From Oligoflexia bacterium (GTDB lineage Bacteria; Bdellovibrionota; UBA1018; CAIPTA01): DNA of 54,656 nucleotides. The stretch covers positions 1 to 54,656 of the forward strand of contig JAMLID010000021.1 in the NCBI GenBank assembly GCA_023954355.1, given 5' to 3'. Positions 1-8,814 of the stretch are shown piece after piece. The first letter of the stretch is position 1. The number at the start of each line of letters is the position of its first letter. The position numbers and the translations under genes were made by a program. The notes beneath the pieces are model-generated. The model was given only the letters and a program-made list of their open reading frames with translations. It had not been told where the DNA came from and ran no database searches.

Positions 1-707
1 TATTCTTATTGTGTGAGCAAATGTTTCAGACCTACCAAAATATTCGCTCTGTTTGTAAGGGCATTCGCGAAGTTTGTAAGGGTCCACTTAGGTTTGCAAC
101 CTCTGATCATATAACGAACGATCTTTTAGTAAATCCCATTCTTCAGTTTAAAAAAGATTATCCACTTGTTACGCCAAGTATTTATACAGGTACACCCGAT
201 GAGATAGTCGAACATATTTTAAAAACAGAATGTGAGTTTGGTCTTCTATTTTCTCGTCCTCTTTTGCCACAAATAGATTATCAAGTCTTACGTGAAGAGC
301 AAATGCTGTTGGTATGCCAGCCTGATTTGTGGAAAAAAAATAAAAAAGCCTCTGTAAATAAAACGCTAAAAGAGGTGATTAGTAATTCTGGTTATATTAG
401 TTCTCTTGGAGCATTGCTGCAAACTAGGCCGTCAAAAGTACTAAAAGAGCTATTTGGTGAAATGCCCAAAATTAGTTTAGAGACTAATAACCAAGAGGCA
501 CAAAAGCGATTTTGTATTGAAGGTGGTGGTGTGGCTTATCTATCTAAATTCATGGTTGAAGAAGAAGTAAAGAGTGAAAAACTATTTTCTATTCCCATGG
601 ATGATTTGCATGAATTTAATTTATGGATAGCGAGAAGAAAAGGCAGGCACTTGAGCTTATCTGCTAGAACATTCTTACAGTTTTTAAGAGATAACTTAGA
701 CTTATAA
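1..707 (+). CDS. LysR-type transcriptional regulator, 5'-truncated by window edge
   Basis: The frame is open from the first bases of the window and ends at the TAA at 705-707, so the start and the N-terminal winged helix lie outside. About 235 residues remain. They look like the effector-binding domain of LysR regulators: a GPLRFATSD strand opens the domain, followed by alternating alpha/beta segments, an EFGLLFSRP stretch, a LREEQMLLVCQPD stretch typical of the hinge region, and GGGVAYLSKFMV near the end. LysR proteins bind DNA as tetramers and respond to small molecules; the ligand cannot be guessed. A TTG at position 9 is in frame but is only an internal codon. The last bases overlap the convergent gene at 702-1187. 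Confidence 0.8.
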   Translation, partial: FLLCEQMFQTYQNIRSVCKGIREVCKGPLRFATSDHITNDLLVNPILQFKKDYPLVTPSIYTGTPDEIVEHILKTECEFGLLFSRPLLPQIDYQVLREEQMLLVCQPDLWKKNKKASVNKTLKEVISNSGYISSLGALLQTRPSKVLKELFGEMPKISLETNNQEAQKRFCIEGGGVAYLSKFMVEEEVKSEKLFSIPMDDLHEFNLWIARRKGRHLSLSARTFLQFLRDNLDL

Positions 708-1187
708 GTAGTTCAGTAGCAATATGGCCGGGTAAATAATAAAAGATAAAATATTAAAAAATGCTCCGATAGTTATCAGATATGGATGAGACCAAAATAC
801 TTGGTGATCTTTTTTGTAAACAGAAACATAAATTATAGTAGAAAATATATTGGCAATCATAGGGAGTAGAAAAAAACCAAGTACAGCTCCATAGGTTGCT
901 CGCTTCATCGTGCGAGAATGTAATGTGGTTTGTTCTGTGATTTCGCCCACAAGCTCGGGTGCAATTTGCTGTTCGTTAGCTTCTTTTAAATAAGCAAGAG
1001 CTTGCCCGTGATCTAAAGAATCAACACTCACGATAAAGCCACCAAAGGCACTTGAAGCATGGGGCATTATAGAGGAAATGTTTTTATTATCAATATGTGC
1101 GCTTTTTATTCCAAAAGATTCAAGAAAATTAATAGCAGCTTCTGCTTCAAGTAAAGAGGGGAATTTTTTTAAAATTTTTCTACCCAT
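702..1187 (-). CDS. DUF2007-like small membrane protein
   Basis: This 161-residue protein has a soluble N-terminal half of ferredoxin-like character (a KKFPSLLEAEAAINFLESFG helix, then FGGFIVSVDSLDHGQALAYLKEA). That pattern resembles the DUF2007 putative signal-transducing domain. Two hydrophobic segments follow, at about residues 95-120 and 135-160, so it probably sits in the inner membrane with a cytoplasmic domain. It lies 86 bases downstream of the cbb3 oxidase operon on the same strand and could be its last member, but the gap makes this uncertain. Its 3' end overlaps the LysR gene by six bases. Function unknown. Confidence 0.6.
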   Translation of the reverse strand: MGRKILKKFPSLLEAEAAINFLESFGIKSAHIDNKNISSIMPHASSAFGGFIVSVDSLDHGQALAYLKEANEQQIAPELVGEITEQTTLHSRTMKRATYGAVLGFFLLPMIANIFSTIIYVSVYKKDHQVFWSHPYLITIGAFFNILSFIIYPAILLLNYL

Positions 1188-1273
1188 TATTTCATAATCT
1201 TATAATGGGTTTTGAAAATCAATGCCAAAGCATAACGATAATCACTTTTAGGCGGGCAAAATAATTTCACTAC

Positions 1274-1918
1274 TTAGTGGCAGGTTAGTTCTTGTGATAT
1301 TGAATGTTTTTTTTCATGAAAATACATGGATGCCCTAAGGCCCACAGGGAGCATAATCATCATAAAAAATACAACAAGAGAAAATTTTGGGAATCGTTGA
1401 TAAATTCTTAAAAGGGGAGCTCGTGCTATTCTTACTGAAAGTTCAAGTGCAGGTAGTGTTGCAATCCAAAATATAAACATAAATAATAATCCCATAGAAA
1501 GGGATGCTGTACTCCCGGCAATGATCACCCAGCCATGTAAAAAACCGCAGGGTAAGAGTCCTGAAAAAAAGCCTAATAAAAATGAATTTTCTTTGCCTTT
1601 TCGTAGTAGATAAAAGCGAAGTTTTTGTAAAATTGGTTTTTTATTTTTTCTAAAAAAATAGACGACAATTACGAAAGGTAAAAATATAATTAAGATAAGA
1701 GGTGGCAAAAGACTACCTATTTTTCCAGCTAGAGCTCCAAGTAATAGATATATAGAACCTCGGCCTAATTGATAGGAAAGAGAGGCTTTGGGGCTATTAT
1801 TAGCAATTAATCTAAGTGGCCCACACATTCCAATACAGTGAATGCTTCCTGTAAGAGCGATTGTAAATGCTGTAATAACTGTAGCTATAGATAAGATATT
1901 AAAGGTTAGGCCCGACAA
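1274..1918 (-). CDS. Sulfite exporter TauE/SafE-type membrane protein of the cbb3 locus
   Basis: A polytopic membrane protein of about 214 residues. The motif SIHCIGMCGPL near the N-terminus and LPCGFLHGWVIIAG in the second half are the paired Cys/Gly signatures of the UreH/DsbD-related TauE/SafE family found at the end of ccoG-ccoH operons, where it is thought to help oxidase maturation, possibly copper handling. I chose the TTG at 1918 because a GGGAG ribosome-binding site lies eight bases upstream; an ATG at 1951 is in frame but has none. Either start overlaps ccoG, which suggests translational coupling. No ccoH gene is seen between ccoG and this gene. Confidence 0.75.
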   Translation of the reverse strand: MSGLTFNILSIATVITAFTIALTGSIHCIGMCGPLRLIANNSPKASLSYQLGRGSIYLLLGALAGKIGSLLPPLILIIFLPFVIVVYFFRKNKKPILQKLRFYLLRKGKENSFLLGFFSGLLPCGFLHGWVIIAGSTASLSMGLLFMFIFWIATLPALELSVRIARAPLLRIYQRFPKFSLVVFFMMIMLPVGLRASMYFHEKKHSISQELTCH

Positions 1919-3290
1919 GTATAATCTCCCTTTGGTTTGTAGTATCGCCATAAGTGATCGTTAGTGTCAGTGCTTTTCTCCCGTCTGTAAGTACTTTTTG
2001 TGGTGAGCGAACAAAAAAATCTAATTTTTTAATTTCGCCTTCATTTAGTGTAGCTGGATTCATTGGCATTATGAATTGGATTTCATCTTGATTTGATAAA
2101 GAAAAAGTAATTTTTTGAGGCGAGTTTGTCTGATTAGAAATATCTAATCTAAAATGATTGACTATAGTTACTATTTCATTGGTGCGAATAATTTCATAAG
2201 GTGCACCTTTTACCCGTAGAATTGTGATATCGAGATAACTTTTATTCTGTAGGGTATAAATTAAACCTAAAAAGAATAGTGCAATTAAGATTGCATAAAT
2301 TGCAGGCCTAACTCTAAAGTTCTTACGTGAAACTTTAGCTAACTCATTTTGTGTTGTGTAACGAATGAGTCCGGTAGGTTTTTTAATTTTTGTCATGACT
2401 TCGTCGCAGGCATCAATACATGCTGTACATGTAATACATTCCATTTGTAGTCCTTGACGTATATCTATCCCTGTGGGGCATACATAAACGCAGCGATTAC
2501 AATCTATACAATCTCCTGATGATTCATCAGATTTTAATTTAGCATTTCTAGGTTCACCTCTTAAGTAATCGTAGCCGACAACTGTGGAATTTGAGTCTAG
2601 TATTACACTTTGAAAACGTCCGTATGGACATGCTATTATACAAAACTGTTCACGAAACCATCCAAAATCAAATAATACAATTCCAGTAGTGAATAGAATT
2701 ACTATAAAGCTAGTCCAGTTCTCTGTAGGCGGACTCGTTACGATTTGTAAAAGTTCTTTGCTACCTACAAAGTAAGCCAAAAAACTATGAGTGATGATTA
2801 GAGATAGAAGAGAGTACATGCCCCATTTTAAAAAACGTAAGCGAAACTTTCGAAACGTCATGGGAGAGTTATCTAATTCTTTGCTTTCACGAGGGCCACC
2901 TTCTATCCAACGTTCAATAGAACGAAAAACTGCCTCTGTAAAAACGGTTTGAGGGCAAGCCCAGCCACACCAAATTCGCCCCCATAAAGAGGTAATAAAC
3001 GCAATCGTAAATAGAAAACCCAGAAGTAAGAAAATGATTAAAGGCGCATCATGAGCTCTTAGAAACAAGCCAAAAAAATGAAATTCACTTTTCGAAATAT
3101 TTAAAAAAAGTAGTTGTTGACCGTTCCAGTGAATCCAAGGAAGTAAAAGAAAAAATAAAATTAAAGCAATATGAACCTTGGTTCTTATTTTTTTGTAAAA
3201 ACCTCTAACAGCAGAAGGGTATACGTAAATACGTTTTCCTTTTTCATCTGTTGTGCGAAGCCTTTGGCTAATTTTACTTTCATCACTCAA
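1899..3290 (-). CDS. ccoG: Cytochrome c oxidase accessory protein CcoG (FixG)
   Basis: A 463-residue polyferredoxin membrane protein. It shows the NapH-like segment WCGWACPQTVFTEA, a second cysteine cluster IIACPYGRFQSV, two 4Fe-4S motifs (CIDCNRCVYVCPTGIDI and CITCTACIDACDEVM), four to five membrane segments, and a C-terminal Ig-like domain of about 110 residues as in FixG. CcoG proteins have been linked to copper reduction during cbb3 oxidase assembly. The start is a TTG preceded by GAGG and overlapping the ccoP stop codon as TTGA, a coupled arrangement. The 3' end overlaps the following SafE-like gene. Length and domain order match the family. Confidence 0.93.
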   Translation of the reverse strand: MSDESKISQRLRTTDEKGKRIYVYPSAVRGFYKKIRTKVHIALILFFLLLPWIHWNGQQLLFLNISKSEFHFFGLFLRAHDAPLIIFLLLGFLFTIAFITSLWGRIWCGWACPQTVFTEAVFRSIERWIEGGPRESKELDNSPMTFRKFRLRFLKWGMYSLLSLIITHSFLAYFVGSKELLQIVTSPPTENWTSFIVILFTTGIVLFDFGWFREQFCIIACPYGRFQSVILDSNSTVVGYDYLRGEPRNAKLKSDESSGDCIDCNRCVYVCPTGIDIRQGLQMECITCTACIDACDEVMTKIKKPTGLIRYTTQNELAKVSRKNFRVRPAIYAILIALFFLGLIYTLQNKSYLDITILRVKGAPYEIIRTNEIVTIVNHFRLDISNQTNSPQKITFSLSNQDEIQFIMPMNPATLNEGEIKKLDFFVRSPQKVLTDGRKALTLTITYGDTTNQREIILVGPNL

Positions 3291-3856
3291 TTTTTAACCT
3301 CTTCACCTTGAGGTGCTTTAGGGTTACTTGGGTTGGTTCCTTTCAGGCTTTTTACATAAACAACTACAGATTGGACTTCATCCTTCTTCATCATTCCCTT
3401 CCATGGTGGCATTCCCTTTTCAGCTACTCCGTCTGCAACGACGAGTAAAATACTCATGAGACTAGCGTCACCATGCAGCCAATAATTATCCGTTAAGTTT
3501 GGTCCAATCAATCCCTCTCCCAAATTGCCATGGCATGAAGCACACTTTCCTACATAGATTACCTTGCCTTGGTCTACTCTACTCTTATCGGCAAGAATCG
3601 CAGCAAGCGCCTCTTCAGTCGGGCCGTTATCTTTAACTTCTAGAGATTTTCTTTTCGTGTAGATTTCTGCTAAGTCTTGCTGTAATTCATCTGATAGGCT
3701 TGGTCCTCCGGCAAAGTGGTAATAACCCATATAGAGAAAAGAAAATACAATCGCGCCATAAAATGTTGCGAGCCACCAACTTGGTAGAAGGTTGTCATAT
3801 TCTTTAATTCCATCGTATTCATGATCTAATAGTTGGTCTTCTTTTTTTATGCTCAT
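3287..3856 (-). CDS. ccoP: cbb3 oxidase subunit CcoP, mono-heme form
   Basis: A 189-residue membrane-anchored cytochrome c. The N-terminus EYDGIKEYDNLLPSWWLATF is the FixP_N signature (DGI.EYDNPLP.WW) and includes the single membrane helix. One heme-binding site follows, CASCH at about residue 105, with a candidate methionine ligand in GMPPWKGMM. Classical CcoP has two CxxCH motifs and about 300 residues; this one has only one. Similar short forms are known from Bacteroidetes-type cbb3 operons. It passes electrons to the CcoNO subunit from the periplasmic side. It lies one base after ccoQ and overlaps ccoG at TTGA. Confidence 0.9.
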   Translation of the reverse strand: MSIKKEDQLLDHEYDGIKEYDNLLPSWWLATFYGAIVFSFLYMGYYHFAGGPSLSDELQQDLAEIYTKRKSLEVKDNGPTEEALAAILADKSRVDQGKVIYVGKCASCHGNLGEGLIGPNLTDNYWLHGDASLMSILLVVADGVAEKGMPPWKGMMKKDEVQSVVVYVKSLKGTNPSNPKAPQGEEVKN

Positions 3857-3857
3857 G

Positions 3858-4025
3858 TTAATTATCCTCTTCCATTAAAGGAATGTGCGACATTTTATTG
3901 TAAAACTGTGAACTTCCTTTACGGAAAATCCAAAAAATTACAGATAAGAAAACTGCGAAAAAAAGCAATTGTCCAACTACTGCTAGTTCCATGTATGGGT
4001 ATGCCTTTAAAAATTCGCGAATCAT
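3858..4025 (-). CDS. ccoQ: cbb3 oxidase small subunit CcoQ-like protein
   Basis: This small gene was found by reading the gap between ccoNO and ccoP on the minus strand. It encodes 55 residues: MIREFLKAYPYMELAVVGQL at the N-terminus, one membrane helix with FFAVFLSVIFWIF, then a charged FRKGSSQFYNKM segment. The start overlaps the ccoNO stop as ATGA, and GGAGG lies four bases upstream. It ends one base before the ccoP start. CcoQ stabilises the association of CcoP with the CcoNO core. Position, size and topology all support the call; sequence conservation in this family is weak. Confidence 0.85.
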   Translation of the reverse strand: MIREFLKAYPYMELAVVGQLLFFAVFLSVIFWIFRKGSSQFYNKMSHIPLMEEDN

Positions 4026-6157
4026 TTAACCTCCAAAGGCTTGATTGACATTTGCCCTAAGGACTGTAAATAGGCGATGAGCGCCACCATTTCAGTTTTT
4101 TCTAATCCGCTAGGAGCACCATGTTCATGCAATTCTTTTGCTATTGTTGCTGCCTGCATTTGAGCAGTTTCAATAGAATTATCTATTTCATATTCAGAGT
4201 AAGGCACTCCAAGCTGTTGCATAATGCGTAATTTTTTAGGTATGAGGTCGAACGAAATTTTATCTTTAGCGAGCCATGCGTATGCTGGCATAAGAGATTT
4301 CGGGGTTACCTCTCTAGGATCCATCATATGCCTGTAGTGCCATAGGTCAGGATATTTTTTACCAATACGAGCTAGGTCTGGTCCGGTTCTTTTAGATCCC
4401 CATTGAAAGGGATGATCAAAAATAGACTCTTCCATGGTAGAGGCGGGTCCATATCGTAAAACTTCACTACTCATTGTTCGTATCTGTTGTGAGTGACACA
4501 AATAACAACCTTCACGAATATAAACATCTCTACCTACGAGCTCTAGTGGCGAGTAAGGTCTAATAATACTTTTTGCACTCATTTTAGTAGGAGTAAATAA
4601 TGCCGGGATAAGTGAAAAGGCACTTGCTACTAGAACAGCAATAACGACTAAGGTTGAAAAAACAGCTGGTAGACCTTCTAGTGAGCGATGTGATGATTCA
4701 CTAATAACGTCCTTAAAGGGGATTCTACTTCCCTTTGCTACAGGGTCTTTAACTTTCTCTTTATTTGCCTGTAATACAGTTGCAGTTAAATTGAAAATTT
4801 GGATTAAAAATCCTAATAAGAATAATAATCCACCAACGAATCTTACATAGTACAGAGGTACTAAACGGATAACTGTTTCAACAAAGTCTGGGTATAATAG
4901 ATTTCCACTATCGTCCATGGCTTGCCACATTAGTCCTTGGGTAATTCCAGACGCCCACATGGCCATAATGTAAAGAATTATACCTAGTAGGCCGATCCAA
5001 AAATGTGTAGTGGCGAGTTTTACAGAATACAAGTTTGTTTTCCACAGTTTCGGTACCAGATAGTAAAGCATTCCGAAAGTTAGAAATCCGTTCCAGCCTA
5101 AGGCTCCAGCATGTACGTGACCAATAATCCAGTCAGTATAGTGCGCTAATGAATTTACACTTTTAATAGAAAGTAATGGTCCTTCAAACGTAGCCATACC
5201 ATAAAAAGTCACAGCAGCAATTAGGAACTTAACAACAGGATCGGTCCTAATTTTATCCCATGCCCCTCTAAGAGTTAGTAGTCCATTAATCATTCCTCCC
5301 CAACTGGGAGCCCAAAGCATAAGAGAAAACACCATTCCCAACGACTGTGCCCAATTTGGTAGCGAGGTATGTAAGAGGTGGTGTGGACCCGCCCAAATAT
5401 AAATAAAAACTAGGGACCAAAAGTGGATAATCGACAACCGATATGAGTAGACAGGGCGATTTACAGCTTTAGGAATATAATAATACATCAATCCTAAAAA
5501 GGGCGTTGTTAGTACAAAAGCTACTGCGTTATGTCCATACCACCATTGTACTAATGCATCCTGAACTCCAGCGTATACTGGATAACTTTTTAGAAAAGTA
5601 ACGGGGATCGCAATAGAGTTAACTATGTGTAATACAGCAACAGTTATAATTGTTGCTATGTAAAACCATATAGCAACATAGATGTGTTGTTCTTTTCTAT
5701 TTTTGATCGTTAAGAAAAAATTTACTGCGAAAATTACCCATACAATAGTAATCGCTATATCTATCGGCCACTCTAGTTCTGCATACTCTTTGCTGGTTGT
5801 ATAACCAAAAGGTAGAGTCAAAGCTGCAGAAACAATAATTAATTGCCACCCCCAAAAGTGCAAATTAGAAAGAAGATCTGAAGAAAGCCTGGCTTTTAAT
5901 AGTCTTTGTGATGAGTGATAAATCCCTGCAAATATGGCGTTTCCAGCAAAAGCAAAAATAGCGGCATTTGTGTGTAACGGTCGTAATCGCCCAAAAGTAA
6001 TCCAGGGTAATCCAAAGTTAAATCTCCAATCTGCTAGTTGTAAAGCAACTACTAGCCCAACTAAAAAAGCTATAAGCCCCCAGCATACGGTGGCAATCAC
6101 AAACTTTTTTACAATCTCATCATCGTAAAAATCATATTTATTTACTGTCGAGTTCAT
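4022..6157 (-). CDS. ccoNO: Fused cbb3 oxidase subunits I and II (CcoNO)
   Basis: A 711-residue fusion. Residues 1 to about 470 are CcoN, a 12-helix heme-copper oxidase of the C family. RLRPLHTNAAIFAF carries a low-spin heme histidine, WWYGHNAVAFVLT the CuB/active-site region, HHLLHTSLP further metal ligands, and YTDWIIGHVHAGALGW the helix carrying the cross-linked tyrosine and heme histidines. From about residue 510 the CcoO part begins with a membrane anchor, GRDVYIREGCYLCHSQQIR (CxxCH heme c) and SLMPAYAWL (methionine ligand). It reduces oxygen to water and pumps protons at low oxygen. The start overlaps ccoS and the stop overlaps ccoQ. The usual organisation is two separate genes. Confidence 0.95.
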   Translation of the reverse strand: MNSTVNKYDFYDDEIVKKFVIATVCWGLIAFLVGLVVALQLADWRFNFGLPWITFGRLRPLHTNAAIFAFAGNAIFAGIYHSSQRLLKARLSSDLLSNLHFWGWQLIIVSAALTLPFGYTTSKEYAELEWPIDIAITIVWVIFAVNFFLTIKNRKEQHIYVAIWFYIATIITVAVLHIVNSIAIPVTFLKSYPVYAGVQDALVQWWYGHNAVAFVLTTPFLGLMYYYIPKAVNRPVYSYRLSIIHFWSLVFIYIWAGPHHLLHTSLPNWAQSLGMVFSLMLWAPSWGGMINGLLTLRGAWDKIRTDPVVKFLIAAVTFYGMATFEGPLLSIKSVNSLAHYTDWIIGHVHAGALGWNGFLTFGMLYYLVPKLWKTNLYSVKLATTHFWIGLLGIILYIMAMWASGITQGLMWQAMDDSGNLLYPDFVETVIRLVPLYYVRFVGGLLFLLGFLIQIFNLTATVLQANKEKVKDPVAKGSRIPFKDVISESSHRSLEGLPAVFSTLVVIAVLVASAFSLIPALFTPTKMSAKSIIRPYSPLELVGRDVYIREGCYLCHSQQIRTMSSEVLRYGPASTMEESIFDHPFQWGSKRTGPDLARIGKKYPDLWHYRHMMDPREVTPKSLMPAYAWLAKDKISFDLIPKKLRIMQQLGVPYSEYEIDNSIETAQMQAATIAKELHEHGAPSGLEKTEMVALIAYLQSLGQMSIKPLEVK

Positions 6158-6308
6158 CTATTTTCCTTTCTGATTCATCAACTAAAATTCTATATGCTGG
6201 TGTAGATAGGTCATCAAACTGTCCTTTCCGAACAGCATATATAAAAGCAATAACACCAGCAATGCCAATACCAGTTGCAATAGGAATTAAGAGAAAAAGA
6301 ATATTCAT
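6138..6308 (-). CDS. ccoS: cbb3 oxidase maturation protein CcoS
   Basis: A 56-residue protein found between ccoI and ccoNO on the minus strand. It has one N-terminal membrane helix (MNILFLLIPIATGIGIAGVI), then AFIYAVRKGQFDDLSTPAYR. The GQFDDL.TP.. segment after the helix is the CcoS/FixS signature. CcoS is needed to insert redox cofactors into the cbb3 catalytic subunit. Its ATG overlaps the ccoI stop as ATGA, and its last 20 bases overlap the ccoNO start, so translation of ccoI, ccoS and ccoNO is probably coupled. Confidence 0.92.
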   Translation of the reverse strand: MNILFLLIPIATGIGIAGVIAFIYAVRKGQFDDLSTPAYRILVDESERKIDELDSK

Positions 6309-8629
6309 TCAAAACCCCTTTCCATTTGTATGTGTGTCAATAAGAAAACACTTAGCGAGCTAAGAGGCATAAGTACTGCGGCCCATAGAGGACTTATGAT
6401 TCCTAAAATAGCAAGCACACTGCCGATAGCGTTATAGAGTAGGCTAATTGTAAAATTACCTAAGATTATGCTCTTAGTTCTTTTTGCAATTTGTAGGGTA
6501 GTTAGAATGTTATTCAAGCCTGGCTTTGTAAAGATAATATCTGAATTTTTTGCGCTTTCTTCGAGAGCACCTTGCATAGAAATACCGACAGAGGCTACTT
6601 GAAAGGCGATAGCGTCATTGATTCCATCACCAATCATAATGCTATCTTGAAAGGTTGAGATAATTTTAGATTTTTCTTCTGGTAGAAGCTCTGCGTGCCA
6701 ATTTTTAATGGAAAGCTTATTTGCAACATATCGTACTCTTTCAAAAGAATCTCCTGACAAGATATGCAACTTATAACCGATAGATCTTAGTTTAGAAACA
6801 GTTGGGAGTGCTTCTTCACGAACTTTATCTCCTAGCTGAATTTCAGCTACAGTTGAGCCATTTTGTAAAACGACTAAAGAAAGATCGCGGTAGTGAGATA
6901 TGGCAGCGACGTGAGGATTTTTTTGGACTCTCCAAGTAGATCCTAGAATGGATCCTTCAACTCCTATTCCAGGAATTTCTTTATAGGAGCTTAAATTATC
7001 TAAGGAAGCAACATTGGTTAAGTTCTTTACTATGGATCTAGCAATAGGGTGAGATGATTGCTGTTCTATTGTTTTAACTATTTGTTGAGTTTGTAAAATA
7101 TCACCTTGTAGTTGCGTCCACTTTAGCATTTCAAAATTACCAGTTGTTAGCGTCCCAGTTTTGTCAAAAAAGATTTGTTTTATTCTGGAGAGTGCATCGA
7201 GTTTCTCTGCATTTACAAGAAGAATTCCTTTCTTGGCAGAAAGCTGTAGTGCTTTGGTTGTTGCCAGTGGAATAGAAAAAGCAAGCACACATGGACACGA
7301 TACAATAACTAGTGCTAGGGCTTTTTGAAAACCGGTCTCCGTTGGGTCGATAAAAATAATGGAGGCCGAGACAAGAAGTACGAAGAAAACAAAGTATTTG
7401 GCTACACGATCTGCAAAATCTATACTTTTTGTTCTGAGCATTTTTTTAGCTCTAATTTGATCTAGTATTTTAGCAAATCGACTATCTTTTGCTTTTGATA
7501 GAGACTGTACATAAGCGTCTTCGCTTAGACAGATAGCGCCAGATTCTACCACCTCTCCTGCGAATAGTTTAACTGGGGAGCTTTCTCCAGTGAGTAGAGA
7601 AAAGTCGAAATAAGCAGAATCATTGATAAGTTTTGAATCCACAGGTGTTACTTGGTTTAAAGCTAATGTGATTTTGTCGTTAATAGCAATATCACTGGCT
7701 GCTATAGAGAGCGGGGTTATGCCATCTCTATTGACTTGATAGAATTCTTTTTTGAGAAGATTTAGGAGCGGGCTTTCTTTACCTATTTTTTCTCTTATTC
7801 TTTGTAAAAAAAATCGACTAGATAGTAAGAAAAAAACAAGCATACTAAGTGAATCTAAGTATATATGCTGTTCGTTATTATTGATTAAACTCCAGATACT
7901 AATGACTGTTCCAGCAATCAAGGCCAAAACAATAGCACTGTCTACAGATATCATTTTATTTTTTATTGATAAGAGCGTGTTTTTGTATATTGGCCAAGCA
8001 GAATAAGTGAGCGAAGGGATAGAAAAAATAAGACTAAGCCACCCAAAGCGTATTCCCCAGTACGGATCTGCTCCCCCATATATAGAAATACTAAGTAACA
8101 TAATATTTCCTGCGCTAAAGGCTGCAATACCAATCCGGGCTAACTGCTTTTTCGTGTCGCTAGCTTTGATTTCTTCTAAATTATTTTCAATAATTTTTAC
8201 GTCGTATCCAAATGCATGAATTTTTTGAATTACATTATTCCATTTATATTCATTTGTTTTTCGAGTGATGGTTAAAATATTAGAGTCTAAATCAAGAGAA
8301 GCTGTTTTTATTTTTGGAAGAAAATCTGGAAGCTTCTCTAGCAACCACAGACAGCCTAGACAATGGATACCCTCTATATACAGCTGCAAACTATGACTTT
8401 TTTCTAGTTCATTTGTAAGAGGGAAAACATTTTGTGCTATATGTATTCTTTTTCTCTGAGAACGAAACGAAAACTGTTCTCTAAGCTGGTAAAAATGTTC
8501 AAGACCTTCGGTATGCAAGAAGGAATAGACGCTTTCGCAGCCAGAGCAACAAAAAGAATTGCCAGAAAGGGAAGGGTTTCCGCAGTGTAGGCATGAAACA
8601 TCTTGTGTAGCGACGGCTGAATTATTCAT
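6305..8629 (-). CDS. ccoI: Copper-translocating P-type ATPase CcoI (FixI)
   Basis: A 774-residue P1B-type ATPase. The N-terminus has a cysteine-rich metal-binding region (CLHCGNPSL and CCSGCESVYSFL), then an HMA-like domain with GIHCLGCLWLLEKL. The transmembrane CPC motif is in VSCPCVLAFSIPLATTKAL, the phosphorylation site is DKTGTLTTG, and the hinge is MIGDGINDAIAFQVA. CcoI supplies copper for CuB of cbb3 oxidase. It is the first gene of the operon here, whereas proteobacterial operons usually place ccoGHIS after ccoNOQP. The start is an ATG at the edge of a 185-base divergent intergenic region that holds a perfect GAGACA/TGTCTC dyad. Confidence 0.93.
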   Translation of the reverse strand: MNNSAVATQDVSCLHCGNPSLSGNSFCCSGCESVYSFLHTEGLEHFYQLREQFSFRSQRKRIHIAQNVFPLTNELEKSHSLQLYIEGIHCLGCLWLLEKLPDFLPKIKTASLDLDSNILTITRKTNEYKWNNVIQKIHAFGYDVKIIENNLEEIKASDTKKQLARIGIAAFSAGNIMLLSISIYGGADPYWGIRFGWLSLIFSIPSLTYSAWPIYKNTLLSIKNKMISVDSAIVLALIAGTVISIWSLINNNEQHIYLDSLSMLVFFLLSSRFFLQRIREKIGKESPLLNLLKKEFYQVNRDGITPLSIAASDIAINDKITLALNQVTPVDSKLINDSAYFDFSLLTGESSPVKLFAGEVVESGAICLSEDAYVQSLSKAKDSRFAKILDQIRAKKMLRTKSIDFADRVAKYFVFFVLLVSASIIFIDPTETGFQKALALVIVSCPCVLAFSIPLATTKALQLSAKKGILLVNAEKLDALSRIKQIFFDKTGTLTTGNFEMLKWTQLQGDILQTQQIVKTIEQQSSHPIARSIVKNLTNVASLDNLSSYKEIPGIGVEGSILGSTWRVQKNPHVAAISHYRDLSLVVLQNGSTVAEIQLGDKVREEALPTVSKLRSIGYKLHILSGDSFERVRYVANKLSIKNWHAELLPEEKSKIISTFQDSIMIGDGINDAIAFQVASVGISMQGALEESAKNSDIIFTKPGLNNILTTLQIAKRTKSIILGNFTISLLYNAIGSVLAILGIISPLWAAVLMPLSSLSVFLLTHIQMERGFE

Positions 8630-8733
8630 ATTTCCAAAAAAATATCAAAACGAAAAATCAATGCATTTTGACGAAGTATATTTGGTTCAATATTAACTAG
8701 TGATGTGCATGTTGTCTTGTATTTATTTAGTTT

Positions 8734-8748
8734 GAGACAATATGTCTC
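8734..8748. promoter_or_regulatory. Perfect inverted repeat GAGACA-ATA-TGTCTC
   Basis: A 6-3-6 perfect dyad lying 66 bases before the CBS gene start at 8815 and 104 bases before the divergent ccoI start. The half-site GAGACA, usually preceded by TT, recurs in the other intergenic regions of this island (10777, 13010, 13040 and 14500). It is therefore a candidate binding site for the NtrC-type regulator encoded at 9313-10761. No sigma-54 promoter with correct GG-N10-GC spacing was found beside this copy on either strand. Confidence 0.55.
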
Positions 8749-8814
8749 CTGTGATTATCCAGGGTTTTCTTCACCTAAAATGATTGGTATATAGGGCTGT
8801 AGGGAGGCTTAGTT

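Noticed and set aside
8786..8800. Sigma-54 promoter for the CBS gene at 8815
   Set aside because: TTGGTATATAGGGCTGTA has a GG but the GC falls two bases too close, and sigma-54 does not tolerate altered spacing well.
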